From the NCBI RefSeq assembly GCF_023101765.2, contig NC_064229.1, positions 5,150,001-5,214,000 of the forward strand: DNA of 64,000 nucleotides, given 5' to 3'. This document shows positions 32,385 to 43,779 of the stretch, piece after piece (position 1 is the stretch's first letter; each line of letters begins with the position of its first letter). The position numbers were made by a program, and so were the translations under genes. The notes under the pieces are model-generated. The model was not told where the DNA came from. It did no database searches and worked only from the letters and a program-made list of their open reading frames with translations. This DNA is from Spodoptera frugiperda. Taxonomy: Eukaryota; Arthropoda; Insecta; Lepidoptera; Noctuidae.

Positions 32385-32850
32385 TTTAAGTACAACTTAA
32401 AATTGAGGAGCATTTCAGTATTCGAGCATAAATCTAGGTGGTTTTGCTCACCTCTTGGAGTGGACTGTAAAATTGAAATAATAACCTGTAAAATAAAATG
32501 AATAATCTTCAAATAAATGTCATAATAACACAATTCACGGCGTAATTGTTTGTGTTTGTTCCTTTATTGGTTTTCAGTAGGAAGTCCGTAGTATATTCAA
32601 TGTATAAATTCACGTTTGATTGTTTAAGTTTGGTTGTAACAGTTGTAATTTATTACTTGTTTAGGTGCAAACTCGATGTTTTACTGTGATAACGAATAAA
32701 ATCGTTTATTCTTGTATTGTTGACTTATTTTCTCACTTGCTTGTAGATAATTTATTATTCCTTGGGTTTTGGGTCTTTAAGTTGTAATGCGACTGTCAAG
32801 CACACAAGCAAGGTGTTTTTTATAGATAGTTTAATTTGAAATTATTTTTT
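32385..32850. other. AT-rich intergenic DNA
   Basis: No supported feature. Confidence 0.5.
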
Positions 32851-32854
32851 AAAT

Positions 32855-32940
32855 TTTTTATGGTATAAGCCGGTAAACGTGTTGACGGATCACCTGATAG
32901 TAAGCAATCGCCGCCCATTGAAACATAGGCATAAGATAGA
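32855..32940 (+). repeat. Rep-R 5' end
   Basis: 'tttatggtataagccggtaa', 'gacggatcacctgatagtaa' and 'gcaatcgccgccc'. Confidence 0.7.
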
Positions 32941-33338
32941 CAAGAAACATAGGATACGACATAGATGACACCAAAGTTTTGTTGTCTTTTAAGGAATAAA
33001 ATCCAACGTCTTGGTTTCAAAACCTTTAACTCCAATCATAGTACCATCGATACAGTTTTTGTCGAGTCTTTGATGAAGCAAAAAAACTGGTATCAAATAA
33101 AACCGATACTCAAAAATATTTTTCAAGATTAATCGCAAAAGAACGTGGGTTCGATGACCGGGTCGGCGGGCGATATAATGACTTTGTTGTAAATAAGGAA
33201 GTTTTAAATTGTTTTGCTTGAAGATTTCAGCTGTTATTGCAAAGATTTCGTCTTATTTAATCTTCAGGTTTATTTTTGCCTTTTCTCGAAGAGTCTCCTT
33301 GTTAATTTGTTTTGTTTAGGATTGTGTTTTATATTTCA

Positions 33339-33548
33339 ACTAGCAAACCCGGCGAACTCCGTTTCGCCACCAATAATTTTCCCTGTTTTCCTGCTTTTCC
33401 TTTGAATTTTTTCCAGATTTTTCTTTGCTATAAACCTCACGGAGCCCGAGACCTTTCCCGCGAATGCAAAACTCTAGAAATAGGTTCATGCGTTCTGGAG
33501 TTATAGTGTCAGGATGGAAAAGTCGACTTATTTTTATATTATAGATAT
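33339..33548 (+). repeat. Rep-G copy 1
   Basis: 'actagcaaacccggcgaact', 'tttcgccaccaata', 'cacggagcccgagacctttc', 'gcgttctggagttatagtgt' and end 'tttatattatagat'. Copies at 56122 and 62770. Confidence 0.75.
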
Positions 33549-33549
33549 G

Positions 33550-34028
33550 AAATTACGGGAGTCTTAATTTTTTTTAAGGGAAGAAATGGCAATTGTGACC
33601 AAGTTAGGTGCAAGGATTTTATCTGAAAACCAACAGGTTGAGGCGGATCCGAAGATCACAATTATATCAGCAACCTGAGGATAAAATTTGAAAAACTTTC
33701 ATCATATAAACTGGCTCACAGTTTGGCGATTTTTGTATGTATTTTTATATATAAGTATAATGTGAATAAACGAATTAAAAAAAAATCCAACGAAGCTTTC
33801 AATTAGCAGAAACATATTTCCTTGTTTCATTTTTCAAAACAAGTATTCGTGGAACTAAATTAACGAGTTTATTTGACATTAATTTGACCTTGATACCGAA
33901 CAGTTCACGTATTTCCGCTTCTGGAAAGTAACTGAGTAAAAAAACGTTTTCTTCAGAATAAAAAAGGCATTATCGTGATTATGGTGAATAGAATATTTAA
34001 GTAATTGACATAACTTTTTTATGGAATA
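33550..34028. other. AT-rich intergenic DNA before the minisatellite
   Basis: No supported feature. Confidence 0.5.
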
Positions 34029-34029
34029 G

Positions 34030-34690
34030 TTAAGGCTAAGTTTAGGTTACTTTTGGGTAAAGTTTGGGTTAGTTTTGGGTTAGGTTTGGGTTGGGTTTGG
34101 GTTGGGTTTGGGTTGGGTTTGGGTTGGGTTTGGGTTGGGTTTGGGTTGGGTTTGGGTTGGGTTTGGGTTGGGTTTGGGTTGGGTTTGGGTTGGGTTTGGG
34201 TTGGGTTTGGGTTAGGTTTGGGTTAGGTTTGGGTTAGGCTTGGGTTAGGCTTGGGTTAGGCTTGGGTTAGGCTTGGGTTAGGCTTGGGTTAGGCTTGGGT
34301 TAGGCTTGGGTTAGGTTTGGGTTAGGTTTGGGTTGGGTTTGGGTTAGGTTTGGGTTAGGTTTGGGTTAGGTTTGGGTTAGGTTTGGGTTAGGTTTGGGTT
34401 AGGTTTGGGTTAGGTTTGGGTTAGGTTTGGGTTAGGTTTGGGTTAGGTTTGGGTTAGGTTAGGTTTGGGTTAGGTTTGGGTTAGGTTTGGGTTAGGTTTG
34501 GGTTAGGTTTGGGTTAGGTTTGGGTTAGGTTTGGGTTAGGTTTGGGTTAGGTTTGGGTTAGGTTTGGGTTAGGTTTGGGTTAGGTTTGGGTTAGGTTTGG
34601 GTTAGGTTTGGGTTAGGTTTGGGTTAGGTTTGGGTTAGGTTTGGGTTAGGTTTGGGTTAGGTTTGGGTTAGGTTAGGTTAGGTTAGGTTT
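34030..34690 (+). repeat. Telomere-like minisatellite, 11 bp unit TTAGGTTTGGG
   Basis: About 55 near-perfect 11 bp units from about 34077, with a degenerate leader from 34030. Unit variants form blocks: TTGGGTTTGGG at about 34091-34211, TTAGGCTTGGG at about 34234-34313, then TTAGGTTTGGG to the end. One pure TTAGG doublet lies at 34454-34463 and four TTAGG units close the array at 34668-34687. TTAGG is the insect telomere unit. Confidence 0.95.
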
Positions 34691-34764
34691 TTATCAATAT
34701 CTTAGAGGTACTCCGGTAAATGAGATAGGTATACACGGCTCCGTCAAAACCTATACGTAACTAG

Positions 34765-34905
34765 TATAAACTGACCGGCGAATGTGGGGAAAGGTCATAC
34801 AAAGCCGGACCATGATAAACTGGTTGTTAATAAATGGCCAGTATAATCTGACCATCGAATGTGCGGATAGATCATACAAAGCGAGGTCATGATATACTGG
34901 TTTGA
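34765..34905. repeat. Two tandem Rep-Q quasi-palindromes
   Basis: The first unit runs 'ctagtataaactgaccggcg' to 'ggaccatgataaactggttg'; the second runs 'ccagtataatctgaccatcg' to 'gaggtcatgatatactggtt'. Each folds on itself imperfectly. Confidence 0.7.
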
Positions 34906-34909
34906 TCAA

Positions 34910-35850
34910 CATGATGTGTAACCGTGTTTACCTATGTACGAGACTAAACATGATCGTTGTAAACTGAAGTAGTAAAATCGTTTATTGTTTTTAAATTGTT
35001 CTTGATCTTTGGCCAAGTGGTTGGATGTATGACTGTGGATTACGAGGAATCGGTTGTTGTTCTTGGGTGAGGTAAAGTGTTGCAATTATGCTTAAGTTGT
35101 TTGATTTAGAAAGGGGTTGACTTAAGCCTATACATTGAGCTAGATTAGGTATTTTTGGGATTCTAAGATATGATTATTTTTAATCGTGGATCGCATCTTA
35201 CTTGAAATACAGTAAAAGGCCTCTATTAAAATAAGACTTGTGGCGACACATGACAAATGACAGACGACAAAACTCGCACATAGAAGATCGACGAACAAAC
35301 AACGGATGGTGTCATAAATCCTACACTGCACAATACATGTGAATTTTACATGCGAATAAACATGGATAGAAAATCCTAATCAACAACAGTTGGGCAGAAA
35401 GACCGCCAGACACGATCACCTCGACTGATTGGAGGATCCTCCTTTTATTAGGGAACTTTACTCACTGTTCTTAAAGACTCAAAATATCTATCGACTGTTA
35501 CAAATTAATTTCTAATTAATCCCTATTTGACCTTACCTGTGTATCCAAATATGATGTTGAGAGAAATAACCTTAAAAAGTCCTTATAAATGAAAGAAAAT
35601 TTTAAGAAAAGATCGTTACACCCTGCGTAGGCGTGTCGCTAATTTGATTTATATATAGACTTCAGAAGTGGGTACCAAAATCCTTATTGCCAGTTCATTC
35701 AACCAGTTTCTAATCTAATAGTCTTCTATGGTAATGAGATAAATTAATATTTTAGGAAGTACTTTGAACTTTATTGTGAAAATTGAAGAAGGAAAATTAC
35801 TATCGATTTTTTTATTATGTATTTAATTTTATTTATATGTCTATATTATT
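34910..35850. other. Intergenic DNA
   Basis: No supported feature. Confidence 0.5.
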
Positions 35851-35854
35851 TACA

Positions 35855-36215
<361 letters not shown>

Positions 36216-36219
36216 AATG

Positions 36220-36640
36220 TAATAACTATTAGTTTTGTGTGTGTGTATCACATCTCATGTCGAGTCAAACGAGTTAAAACTAATTATCTTTAGATACAGT
36301 TCTATACTTGCTAACAATGACTATTTGTACTGCAATAAACTACGTACCGCTATAGAGTAAAACTCACAAGTTAGGTTAAAATGTTGGATAAAAAGTACGA
36401 ACTAAGACGTAACCTAGTTTCATCTGGCATTTGTAGTAAACCGAGCACAAGAATTGTAGTTGTCTAGAGCAGTTGCATTCGTTGCAGTAAAGGCAACGTG
36501 TTGGGAAACTGCAACGCGGCAGATGTTATGCAGATGTCAATGCTGTGATAGTTTACTTATATGTATCGATGATATTATAGTTTTGGCTGCTTTGACTTTG
36601 TTTTGGGAATTTAGATTTCGAAATTCAGTAGTTTAAAATT
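36220..36640. other. Intergenic DNA
   Basis: A short GT run at 36237-36246; otherwise nothing supported. Confidence 0.5.
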
Positions 36641-36646
36641 TGTTGT

Positions 36647-36865
36647 GGTGGCCCAGAAGTTTAAGACGACTGCTTCTCATGAATTTGTAACCCATCTGCG
36701 GTGATTACCAATGTGACTTTTTCCGATTTATATGTACTTTCTAAGATTATTTAGACTCCACTGACAAACAGTGAAGGAAAACATCGTGAGGAAACCTGGG
36801 ATTATAATTTATAATTACAAGTTTGAAATAGCCAATCGACAGTCTGCCGGAACCGGTTCGGTTGG
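36647..36865 (+). repeat. SINE-E copy
   Basis: 'gtggtggcccagaagtttaa' head, 'ggaaaacatcgtgaggaaac' and 'tacaagtttgaaatagccaa'. Confidence 0.65.
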
Positions 36866-36869
36866 CGGA

Positions 36870-37575
36870 GCGGTCTCAGTCTTATATTTGTAAAGTTGAG
36901 TTAAGTTTTTTATGAATTTTTCTTATTGAAACTTGATAATATAGTAGGAGAGATTATTAAGTTTAGTCGTTAAGTCTAGGACTCCCAATTAGTACGGTAG
37001 CCTAAAACCCACCTCTTCTCATATATTAGCTAACCAATGAAATAATAGAGTTTCATAACACACTATTCAACATATACTATTTCAATCCTCATTTAAAGCT
37101 ACCAATCATAAAAGCTGGCAACATACAATTTTTTCTTATAAAGTTTCCTACTCACGGTCCGTGTGAGTTTATTAATACTTGTGCAAGTGTGACCCATATC
37201 GGCGATAGTGTATAGGCACCATTAGTGTGATTAATTGATAATACGAGAGAGCCTTTTAAGCCTTGCGGCCAACCGCGCCATATTGAGACCGGGATACTGA
37301 GAGTCAGGCGAGGAAATATTGTAATATTTTGTTTTATAAATATTGTAAACTTTTGTAGAAGTAGGCTTCGTTAAAAGTATACAAGTTAGTATCCCCTAAA
37401 AAATGCTATTATCGTTTGAATTTGCTAATTTGTGTCTCCGTAAACTACAGAATCTGTATTATCAGACTTAATTTACTAGATGTCTAGTGAGAAAAAAACA
37501 TTCTTTAAAAAATACGAATCTGATGAATTTCCTAAAATCTATTTTTAACTTCTTTGCTTTGCACTGGTTATTATA
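36870..37575. other. Intergenic DNA
   Basis: No supported feature. Confidence 0.5.
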
Positions 37576-37581
37576 ATAAAT

Positions 37582-37730
37582 GACTGCACGGTTGGCGCGG
37601 TGGCTAGGTAACTGGCTGCTGTATAACGTGTCGCGATTAATCAAAGAATTCCGGATTTGAGTGTCATGTGTATGGGAATTTGTATGCTTGTAAACGTACC
37701 CACGACACAGGAGAAAAGCCTAGTGTGTTA
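37582..37730 (+). repeat. SINE-A copy with an internal gap
   Basis: 'tgcacggttggcgcggtggc', then after a degraded box B 'gtcatgtgtatgggaatttg' and 'cccacgacacaggagaaaag'. Confidence 0.7.
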
Positions 37731-37734
37731 GTTA

Positions 37735-38710
37735 AGACACACACGGCGAGAGATTAAAATAATTCCACAAATCAAAACAAAAATGTTCCGTAAACAAATA
37801 TAAATAACAATAACACTGACATGATGCCACCTGCTTAAAATAAACAACAGGCAGCCATGACAGATCGCCTCATTTATCCACTTTTGTGCAAACAAACGAG
37901 ATTGTTACCGATTCTGCATTTAATATTATAAATGTGTTTGTGTGTTTGTCTGTGTGTCTTTCTTTGACGTCAAAACGTCACGTCAAAGACAGCAGATTGA
38001 CGTGCGTTGGAGATAGTTTTAATAGTTTTGCGATATGGGAAATAGTTTCATTTCCTCAAGGAAAAACTTATGGTGATAGATTCGGATATTATTGTTGAAA
38101 GAGTGGTTGCTGTGGAATGCTGTGTACCGCTGGTCGTTCCAGCTGATCTGAAAATCGTGGAGGAGGCTTCTGTTTAGCAGTAGACTCTTATGTGACTGAT
38201 ATGATGATAAATAAACTACTTTTAATTGTTCATATAATGCAAATAAGCCATTAAAATTTGTATCTTTAAAACTTAAGATGGGATATTTACCATGTTTATT
38301 CTGTTCATCCGTGATCATGATGCTTTCAACAGCGCCGAAATTTCGTAAACTTATTAATAAACATGATAAATTTCTGTTTCAAGTTCTAATGATATTGTTA
38401 GTGACCATGTAAGTTTCAAAAAAATAGTGCATTAATAAATATCATAGCTATTTTTCTTTAGTCTACAGGCATACCCGGGAGTACACCCTAGTGAAGTAAT
38501 AAATCACATCAGCTATCGTTTGGTAGATGACTCAGTCGCACAGATAACATATTCACGCGTGGAGATCGGCGGCCATGGCAGTTTAAACAAAAATAATAAA
38601 TGCCTCACGGACGCGGCTTACAAATGAGGTCCGTGAAAATAAGGATCGATGGCTATGTGATGTCGGAGGTACGAAAATAATATTAAAATATGGTTTATAA
38701 AGATCAGATT
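37735..38710. other. Intergenic DNA with a short inverted motif
   Basis: 'tctttgacgt' and 'acgtcaaaga' near 37969-37997 form a small hairpin inside a repeat-like stretch. No gene supported. Confidence 0.5.
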
Positions 38711-38717
38711 GTTGATA

Positions 38718-39767
38718 TAGTCCGGTCAAATTAGACATTCGGTGCTACATAAATTCGCAACAAGCTGAATTTCGGTACAATTGTTCAAAACACGATTATA
38801 AACAATAGCTGAAAGTTCCCCATCATTCCCGTGTGTGGAAAAAAAATTATTCAAGTTTAAATGTCAAAAAAATTAGTTTTTCGCGATTTTCAGCAAAACG
38901 GTAAGTTTTATCAGAAAAATACCTGAGACTAAATTGTAGATCATTAAATTATCTATAAAAATATATCAATACTTTTTTTTCTCACGAGACACCGTTTCGG
39001 AGATATCGCAGTGTAAAAAGTTGTAACAGTTGCAATTGTCATAAAATGCACACGTTTCCACGCCACCTATGAGGTAGTGTACTTAGCGCGTTTTTTAGGG
39101 TTCCGTAGCCAAATGGTAAAAAACGGAACCCTTATAGATTCATCATGTCTGTCCGTCCGTCCGTATGTCACAGCCATTTATTTCCGAAACTGTTGGGTCT
39201 ACATAGTTGAAACTCTGTAGGTTGATGTATTTCGATAACCGCTATTCGAATTTTGAATAAAAATTCATAAATTTAAAAATTAAAGGGGGCACTAAATACA
39301 TGGAACTGATTAAAAAAAAAAATTTTTTCAGCTAATATATCCGTTATGGGTATCTATGGATAGGTCTTTAAAAAAGAGATTAAGGTTCCTAAAACCATTT
39401 TTCGTCGAAATCCACCGTTTGAAAGTTAGACGCTTCCAAAGTGGAATAATGAGTGTCGGAAGGACACTCATTTTTCCACTTTGGAACAATGAAAAAAAAA
39501 GTATTGATATATTTTTTATAGATAATTTAATGATCTACAATTTTAGTCTGAGGTATTTTTCTGATAAAACTTACCGTTTTGCTGAAAATCGCGAAAATCT
39601 CATTTTTTTGACATTTGACCTTGAATAATTTTTTTTCCACACACGGGAATGATGGGGAACTTTCAGCTATTGTTTATAATCTTGTTTTGAACAATTGTAC
39701 CAAAATTCAGCTTGTTGCGAATTTATGTAATTTCACCCTAATTTTTTGGTCTAATTTGACCGGACTA
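38718..39767. mobile_element. 1.05 kb element with inverted arms of about 270 bp
   Basis: Left arm 38718-38981 starts 'tagtccggtcaaattagac'; right arm 39491-39767 ends 'gtctaatttgaccggacta'. The arms stay complementary throughout, with scattered mismatches and indels. The middle has a 'gggttccgtagccaaatgg' repeat motif and a small hairpin ('ccaaagtgga' with 'tccactttgg', about 39436-39485). No transposase frame is visible, so it is non-autonomous. Confidence 0.85.
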
Positions 39768-40137
39768 ATATTGCTAACTAGTATTTATCAATATCTTTGT
39801 TTTAATATTCTGGTTAAAATTTCTTTGCTATTTCTGAGTATTTTTCGATAATATTTGTTTGATTGGAAATCGAATTCTAGACTTCTTGCAAGGCATATTT
39901 GTGGCAACTCTTTTTTATGGAATTGGGGGCAAACGAGCATACCGGTCACATGAGCGATCAGGGACACCTGCTACACTAGAGGAGTCACAGGTGCGTTGAT
40001 GGCCGACCAACTCGATTAACGAGGTTATATGACGATATTATGTGAGAAAGATGAGAATATTTTTCTTAAAACTGATTTATGAGTGTTATAAAAATTTACA
40101 TACACTCATTGCCCGAATAAACTAAAGTAGGTATTTA

Positions 40138-40256
40138 GTGCCGCACTCAGAATCATTTAATGGTTACTTATCCCAGTTCTTAACCACTTGTTTTCGAAAC
40201 AAAATCGTTACTAACGAATAATATAAGTAATCATTAAATGACTCTGAGTATGGCAG
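40138..40256. mobile_element. TWA-flanked miniature element, copy 2 of the 3179 family
   Basis: Starts 'gtgccgcactcagaatcatt' and ends 'gactctgagtatggcag', with TTA at 40135-40137 and 40257-40259. Confidence 0.75.
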
Positions 40257-40259
40257 TTA

Positions 40260-40730
40260 ATAATCTCAAAACTAAACATTATATTATGAAAATCGAGTCA
40301 CATTTTTTCTTTAATAATTTCTCTAGAGTTAATAATGGTGATAGTAAAATATCACAATTTGCATTAAGTGATTTAAAGCTTAATAAATATGAGTCATGAG
40401 GTACATTATGCTAATACAAGCAAGATTGCGAGAAGCCAAAGTTTTTTTTAAAAGTCAAATGGATTTACAAATAAGGTTCATGAAATAAGCTTATTACTTT
40501 TTTATTTGATTTATAACTTATTTCATTTCGCTTGACAAAAGGAGGAAAATGAATTTCGTGTGTAAGGCGTAACATTTAGAGCTATAAGATAATATCATTA
40601 TATTTAATACCTACGTTTTTGACGTAGTTAATATTTTAAGGGATTAGTGATAATGTTTTAAATGTTTTCCTGTAGGTTAAAGTTGTTTAACATAACACTC
40701 ACATCACATTAAGAGCCTGATAGTTTTTTT
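40260..40730. other. Intergenic DNA
   Basis: No supported feature. Confidence 0.5.
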
Positions 40731-40731
40731 A

Positions 40732-41040
40732 TGGTATAAGCTGGTAAACGAGTAGACGGATCATCTGTTAGTAAGAAATTGCGTCCGCTCATTGACACCC
40801 GAAACACCAAAGACGTTACAAGTGCGTTGCCGGCCTTTTGGGTTTTAGGAATTTAAAGGGTGTTGGGGAATCGTGGATTGGAAAGATTGGAAAGCCCAAT
40901 TACCCAATTGGACGTCTGGTAATCTCACTCACACAAGGAAACACAACGCAAGCATTGTTTCACGTCGGTTTTCTGTGAGGCCAGAACACTCCGGTCGAGC
41001 CGGCCCATTCGTGCCAAAGCACGGCTCTCTCACACTTAAA
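40732..41040 (+). repeat. Rep-R, most complete copy
   Basis: Runs from 'tttatggtataagctggtaa' through 'ttacaagtgcgttgccggcc', 'tgttggggaatcgtgg', 'cacaaggaaacacaacgcaa', 'cacgtcggttttctgtgagg' to 'cacggctctctcacactt'. No inverted ends, so it is likely Helitron-like or retroposed. Confidence 0.75.
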
Positions 41041-41224
41041 AAGTAACAAAATAAAACGTTCTTTACTCCTATTTAACATTGTGAAATAACTTTGCAATTC
41101 CTCATAAAAAGGTATGAGTCATAACCAGCGGACTAAAAAATAATCCGAGACGAAACGATGAAGCATAAAGACGGTTGAGAATTATGTTTTTACGAGCGAA
41201 CCTACGTTATATACTACTTATGTA

Positions 41225-42506
41225 CCGTAAAACATGGCAACTTTACCATATTTTGGAACAAAAATCGAAATATATTTTTAACCATAAGACGCATAGAAAC
41301 CAAAACTATATATTTAAAATTGTAGTCTATCTGGCTCACTTTACTGTAATCGTCATTATATACAAACGCTTACTTTAGCCGTAGTAAAGAAAAAACAACA
41401 TGGGTAAAGATACCAAATTTTTGGCAACTTTACCTACGCGCCGTATTCATCGTGTATTGCATATTAAAGAGTTGTTGAGGTACAGAGGGCTTCATCTAGG
41501 ACCTCTTCGTATTATAATGCAAACAATATGAGGAAATCTATAAAGATAACGGCTACACAGACGTTCGGGAAAGTTGCCACGGGTTTCATCGTAATTTACA
41601 TACAAATAATTTGTTACGCTCGGGGTTGTCAAAAAATGAGATTTTTTTTATGACATGTATATTTAAAAAAAAATTATAAACCTTAAACCTAAAGTAAAAA
41701 AAAAGCATAAATATCTGACATAAATATTGTTCCCTTTTAAACTAAATTAAGTTCTAAAATTTTAAGTATTTATGTTTAAAATTGTAAAAAAAGGCTACAA
41801 AATAATGTTTAATCTTTTGACTTTTTAATTTTTTGACTTCACTATCTCCATAGCTAATTTTAACATTACTTTCGTATTCTTTTTATATTGTCTAGCTCCG
41901 AGTTTTCTGCGGTTTTGTTTCATGTGAGCCATTTTGGCTCTAAAACAAAAGGTATTATTAAATACATTATAACTTATAATCCAGGATATTCACTATCATG
42001 CTGGGAAATTTAGGTATTCGAAAATGGTTACATACACACAAACAAGAAAAAAACATTTATTGCCAACCCTAACTGTAGGTAAAGTTGCCACAAAGCAGGC
42101 CGTGGCAACTTTACCTAACCTGTGTCAACATTACCGAAGCGATTATTTATCAATAAATTAAAGAAAAAGCAATTGCTGACATTACAACAGTAATCCCAAC
42201 TATATTATACATACAAGATCAAAATTTCACTCACCTGTGACAAATAATTTAGGCTCTGTGAGTACAATTTAGGAACTACTAACTTTTAGCACATTTTCAC
42301 GCATACATTGTGACGGCCAGTACTGGCATAATAGCAGTCTTACGTCTACGCAAAATATAGTAAATATTTCATTTTAAAGTCTAAAAAATACTACTATTAC
42401 AAAACAGAATTCTAGTGGGTAGATTTTTAGATAAATGAGTTTATACCGAATACCTATAGTATGGTAAAGTTGCCAAGGGTCTGGTAAAGTTGCCATAGTT
42501 TACCGG
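41225..42506 (-). mobile_element. TA-flanked pogo-like element with repeated 'ggcaactttacc' motifs
   Basis: Left end ccgtaaaacatggcaacttt and right end with 'aaagttgccatagtttaccgg' are imperfect inverted repeats, flanked by TA at 41223-41224 and 42507-42508. The motif 'ggcaactttacc', or its reverse, occurs at both ends and near 41433, 42077 and 42104. A 35-codon psq-like frame lies on the minus strand at 41825-41932. Confidence 0.65.
41825..41932 (-). pseudogene. Short psq-domain remnant of a pogo-type transposase
   Basis: Starts at ATG 41932-41930 and stops at 41827-41825. It reads MAHMKQNRRKLGARQYKK and then MLKLAMEIVKSKN. The basic start with GARQYKK and the helix with LAMEIVKS follow the first half of a psq helix-turn-helix, and the stop cuts it before the recognition helix. 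It differs in sequence from the remnant at 14507-14845, so the two elements are not copies of each other. Confidence 0.5.
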
Positions 42507-43290
42507 TACTAAAATTTAATATAACACAATATTTCCCTCTGTTTAGTTAAATTTTATATTCAACATTTTGTAAATAATGAAACTTTATTTCGCGAATATT
42601 TTATTTTTTTAGTTTATTTTGTAGTTTAGTCTGAAAAGCTATGTATCTTTTTAATTGTACTCGATTAAAAAATAAATAAACTTAAATTGAAACCGGGCTA
42701 TGTGTCTAACCTACAAAACAAAATCTTGTATCTAAAATAAAAGTAACCTAAGTTATTATTTAGTACATTAGCTACTCGTCAAATCGATCCAGCCATTTCA
42801 GAGATAAGCCGGAACAAACAGACAAACATTTTAAAAACAGTTCTTTTGGTCTACGTGTTGTATGGATGTTCATATGCATGAAGTATGCGGTTATTTCAAT
42901 ATAACAAATAGACACTCCAATTTTACTTATTTACTTTTGAAAAAGGACTTACCTATATAAGTACATACACATATACAGCAGATATCTTTATATAGGTTCC
43001 TTAGTTGTGTAATAATAGTCCTATTTCAGTATGATGCAAAGCTATACCAAATAGAAAATGTTAAATATTAATTATTTCAGTAAAAAACTCTTCAGCTAGG
43101 CGAGTACCGACAGACGTGAAAACACAATTTCTTGCTCATTTCTTCCAATACAATTTATTGAAAGATTTTGAGAGTTTGCTCCGAAGATTAAATTTTGTCA
43201 GCCATGCCTAATCAAATATTTTATTTATCAGAGAAATATAATTTCAGATGCAGTATATGAAATTGTAAGATAAAATATTATTTCCATTAA
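42507..43290. other. Intergenic DNA with one repeat-end fragment
   Basis: 42775-42845 carries 'tcgatccagccatttcagag' and 'gccggaacaaacagacaaac', a degraded end of the same type of repeat as 36155. Otherwise nothing supported. Confidence 0.5.
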
Positions 43291-43297
43291 ATTAAGA

Positions 43298-43387
43298 AGA
43301 AGAAGGAGATGGCGGGACGAACTTGACTTGACTCAGCACAGAGAGGAGTGCAAGGAGGGTAGAGGTCTTTGTCCTGCAGTGGGATGA
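43298..43387 (+). pseudogene. C-terminal relic of a non-LTR retrotransposon ORF2
   Basis: The frame from 43310 reads WRDELDLTQHREECKEGRG and ends at TGA 43385-43387. It resembles the WRDEL/W-x-D end of LINE reverse transcriptase proteins, followed by 'tcctgcagtggga', the usual 3' text of such elements. Confidence 0.55.
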
Positions 43388-43389
43388 TC

Positions 43390-43638
43390 ACGACTAAAAA
43401 GTAAGAAATAAATTAAATTAAACTTCATGGAAAGAAGACTGAAAATTGAAAACACTAAATTATCTGAACAAAACTTTCTCCGAAGAACATTTTACTAACT
43501 GAAAACTGAACAATTTCAAGTTCATAACTAAGTACTAAGGTTGTTAACGTAAAGTTGTCCAAGTTAAAACTAAGTTGGATGTAAGTATAAATCTCGATGC
43601 CTCAAGGATCACACCCTAAGGCTTAGGCGTAATGTCTC
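43390..43638. other. Intergenic DNA
   Basis: AT-rich, with no supported feature. Confidence 0.4.
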
Positions 43639-43639
43639 A

Positions 43640-43778
43640 TCGATCACGAGTGGAATTCCGTCGGAACCCTCGTAGGCCGGCAGTGCTACGAAAAAGTCCC
43701 ACAGTCGCGCCGCGCCCGTAGACAGCTACGCTCGTAGCTCCGTAGCACCGCTACGACCGCGCGCTACGAACTACATAA
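43640..43778. repeat. Cluster of CTACG/CGTAG motifs, copy 1
   Basis: In a GC-rich island, CTACG or CGTAG recurs many times ('acagctacgctcgtagctcc', 'gtagcaccgctacgaccg', 'gcgctacgaac'). A similar cluster lies at 63640-63715. Confidence 0.55.
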
Positions 43779-43779
43779 A

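Noticed and set aside
34030..34690. Possible CRISPR-like or chromosome-end array
   Set aside because: Units are directly adjacent without spacers, and unique DNA follows on both sides, so it is an interstitial minisatellite.
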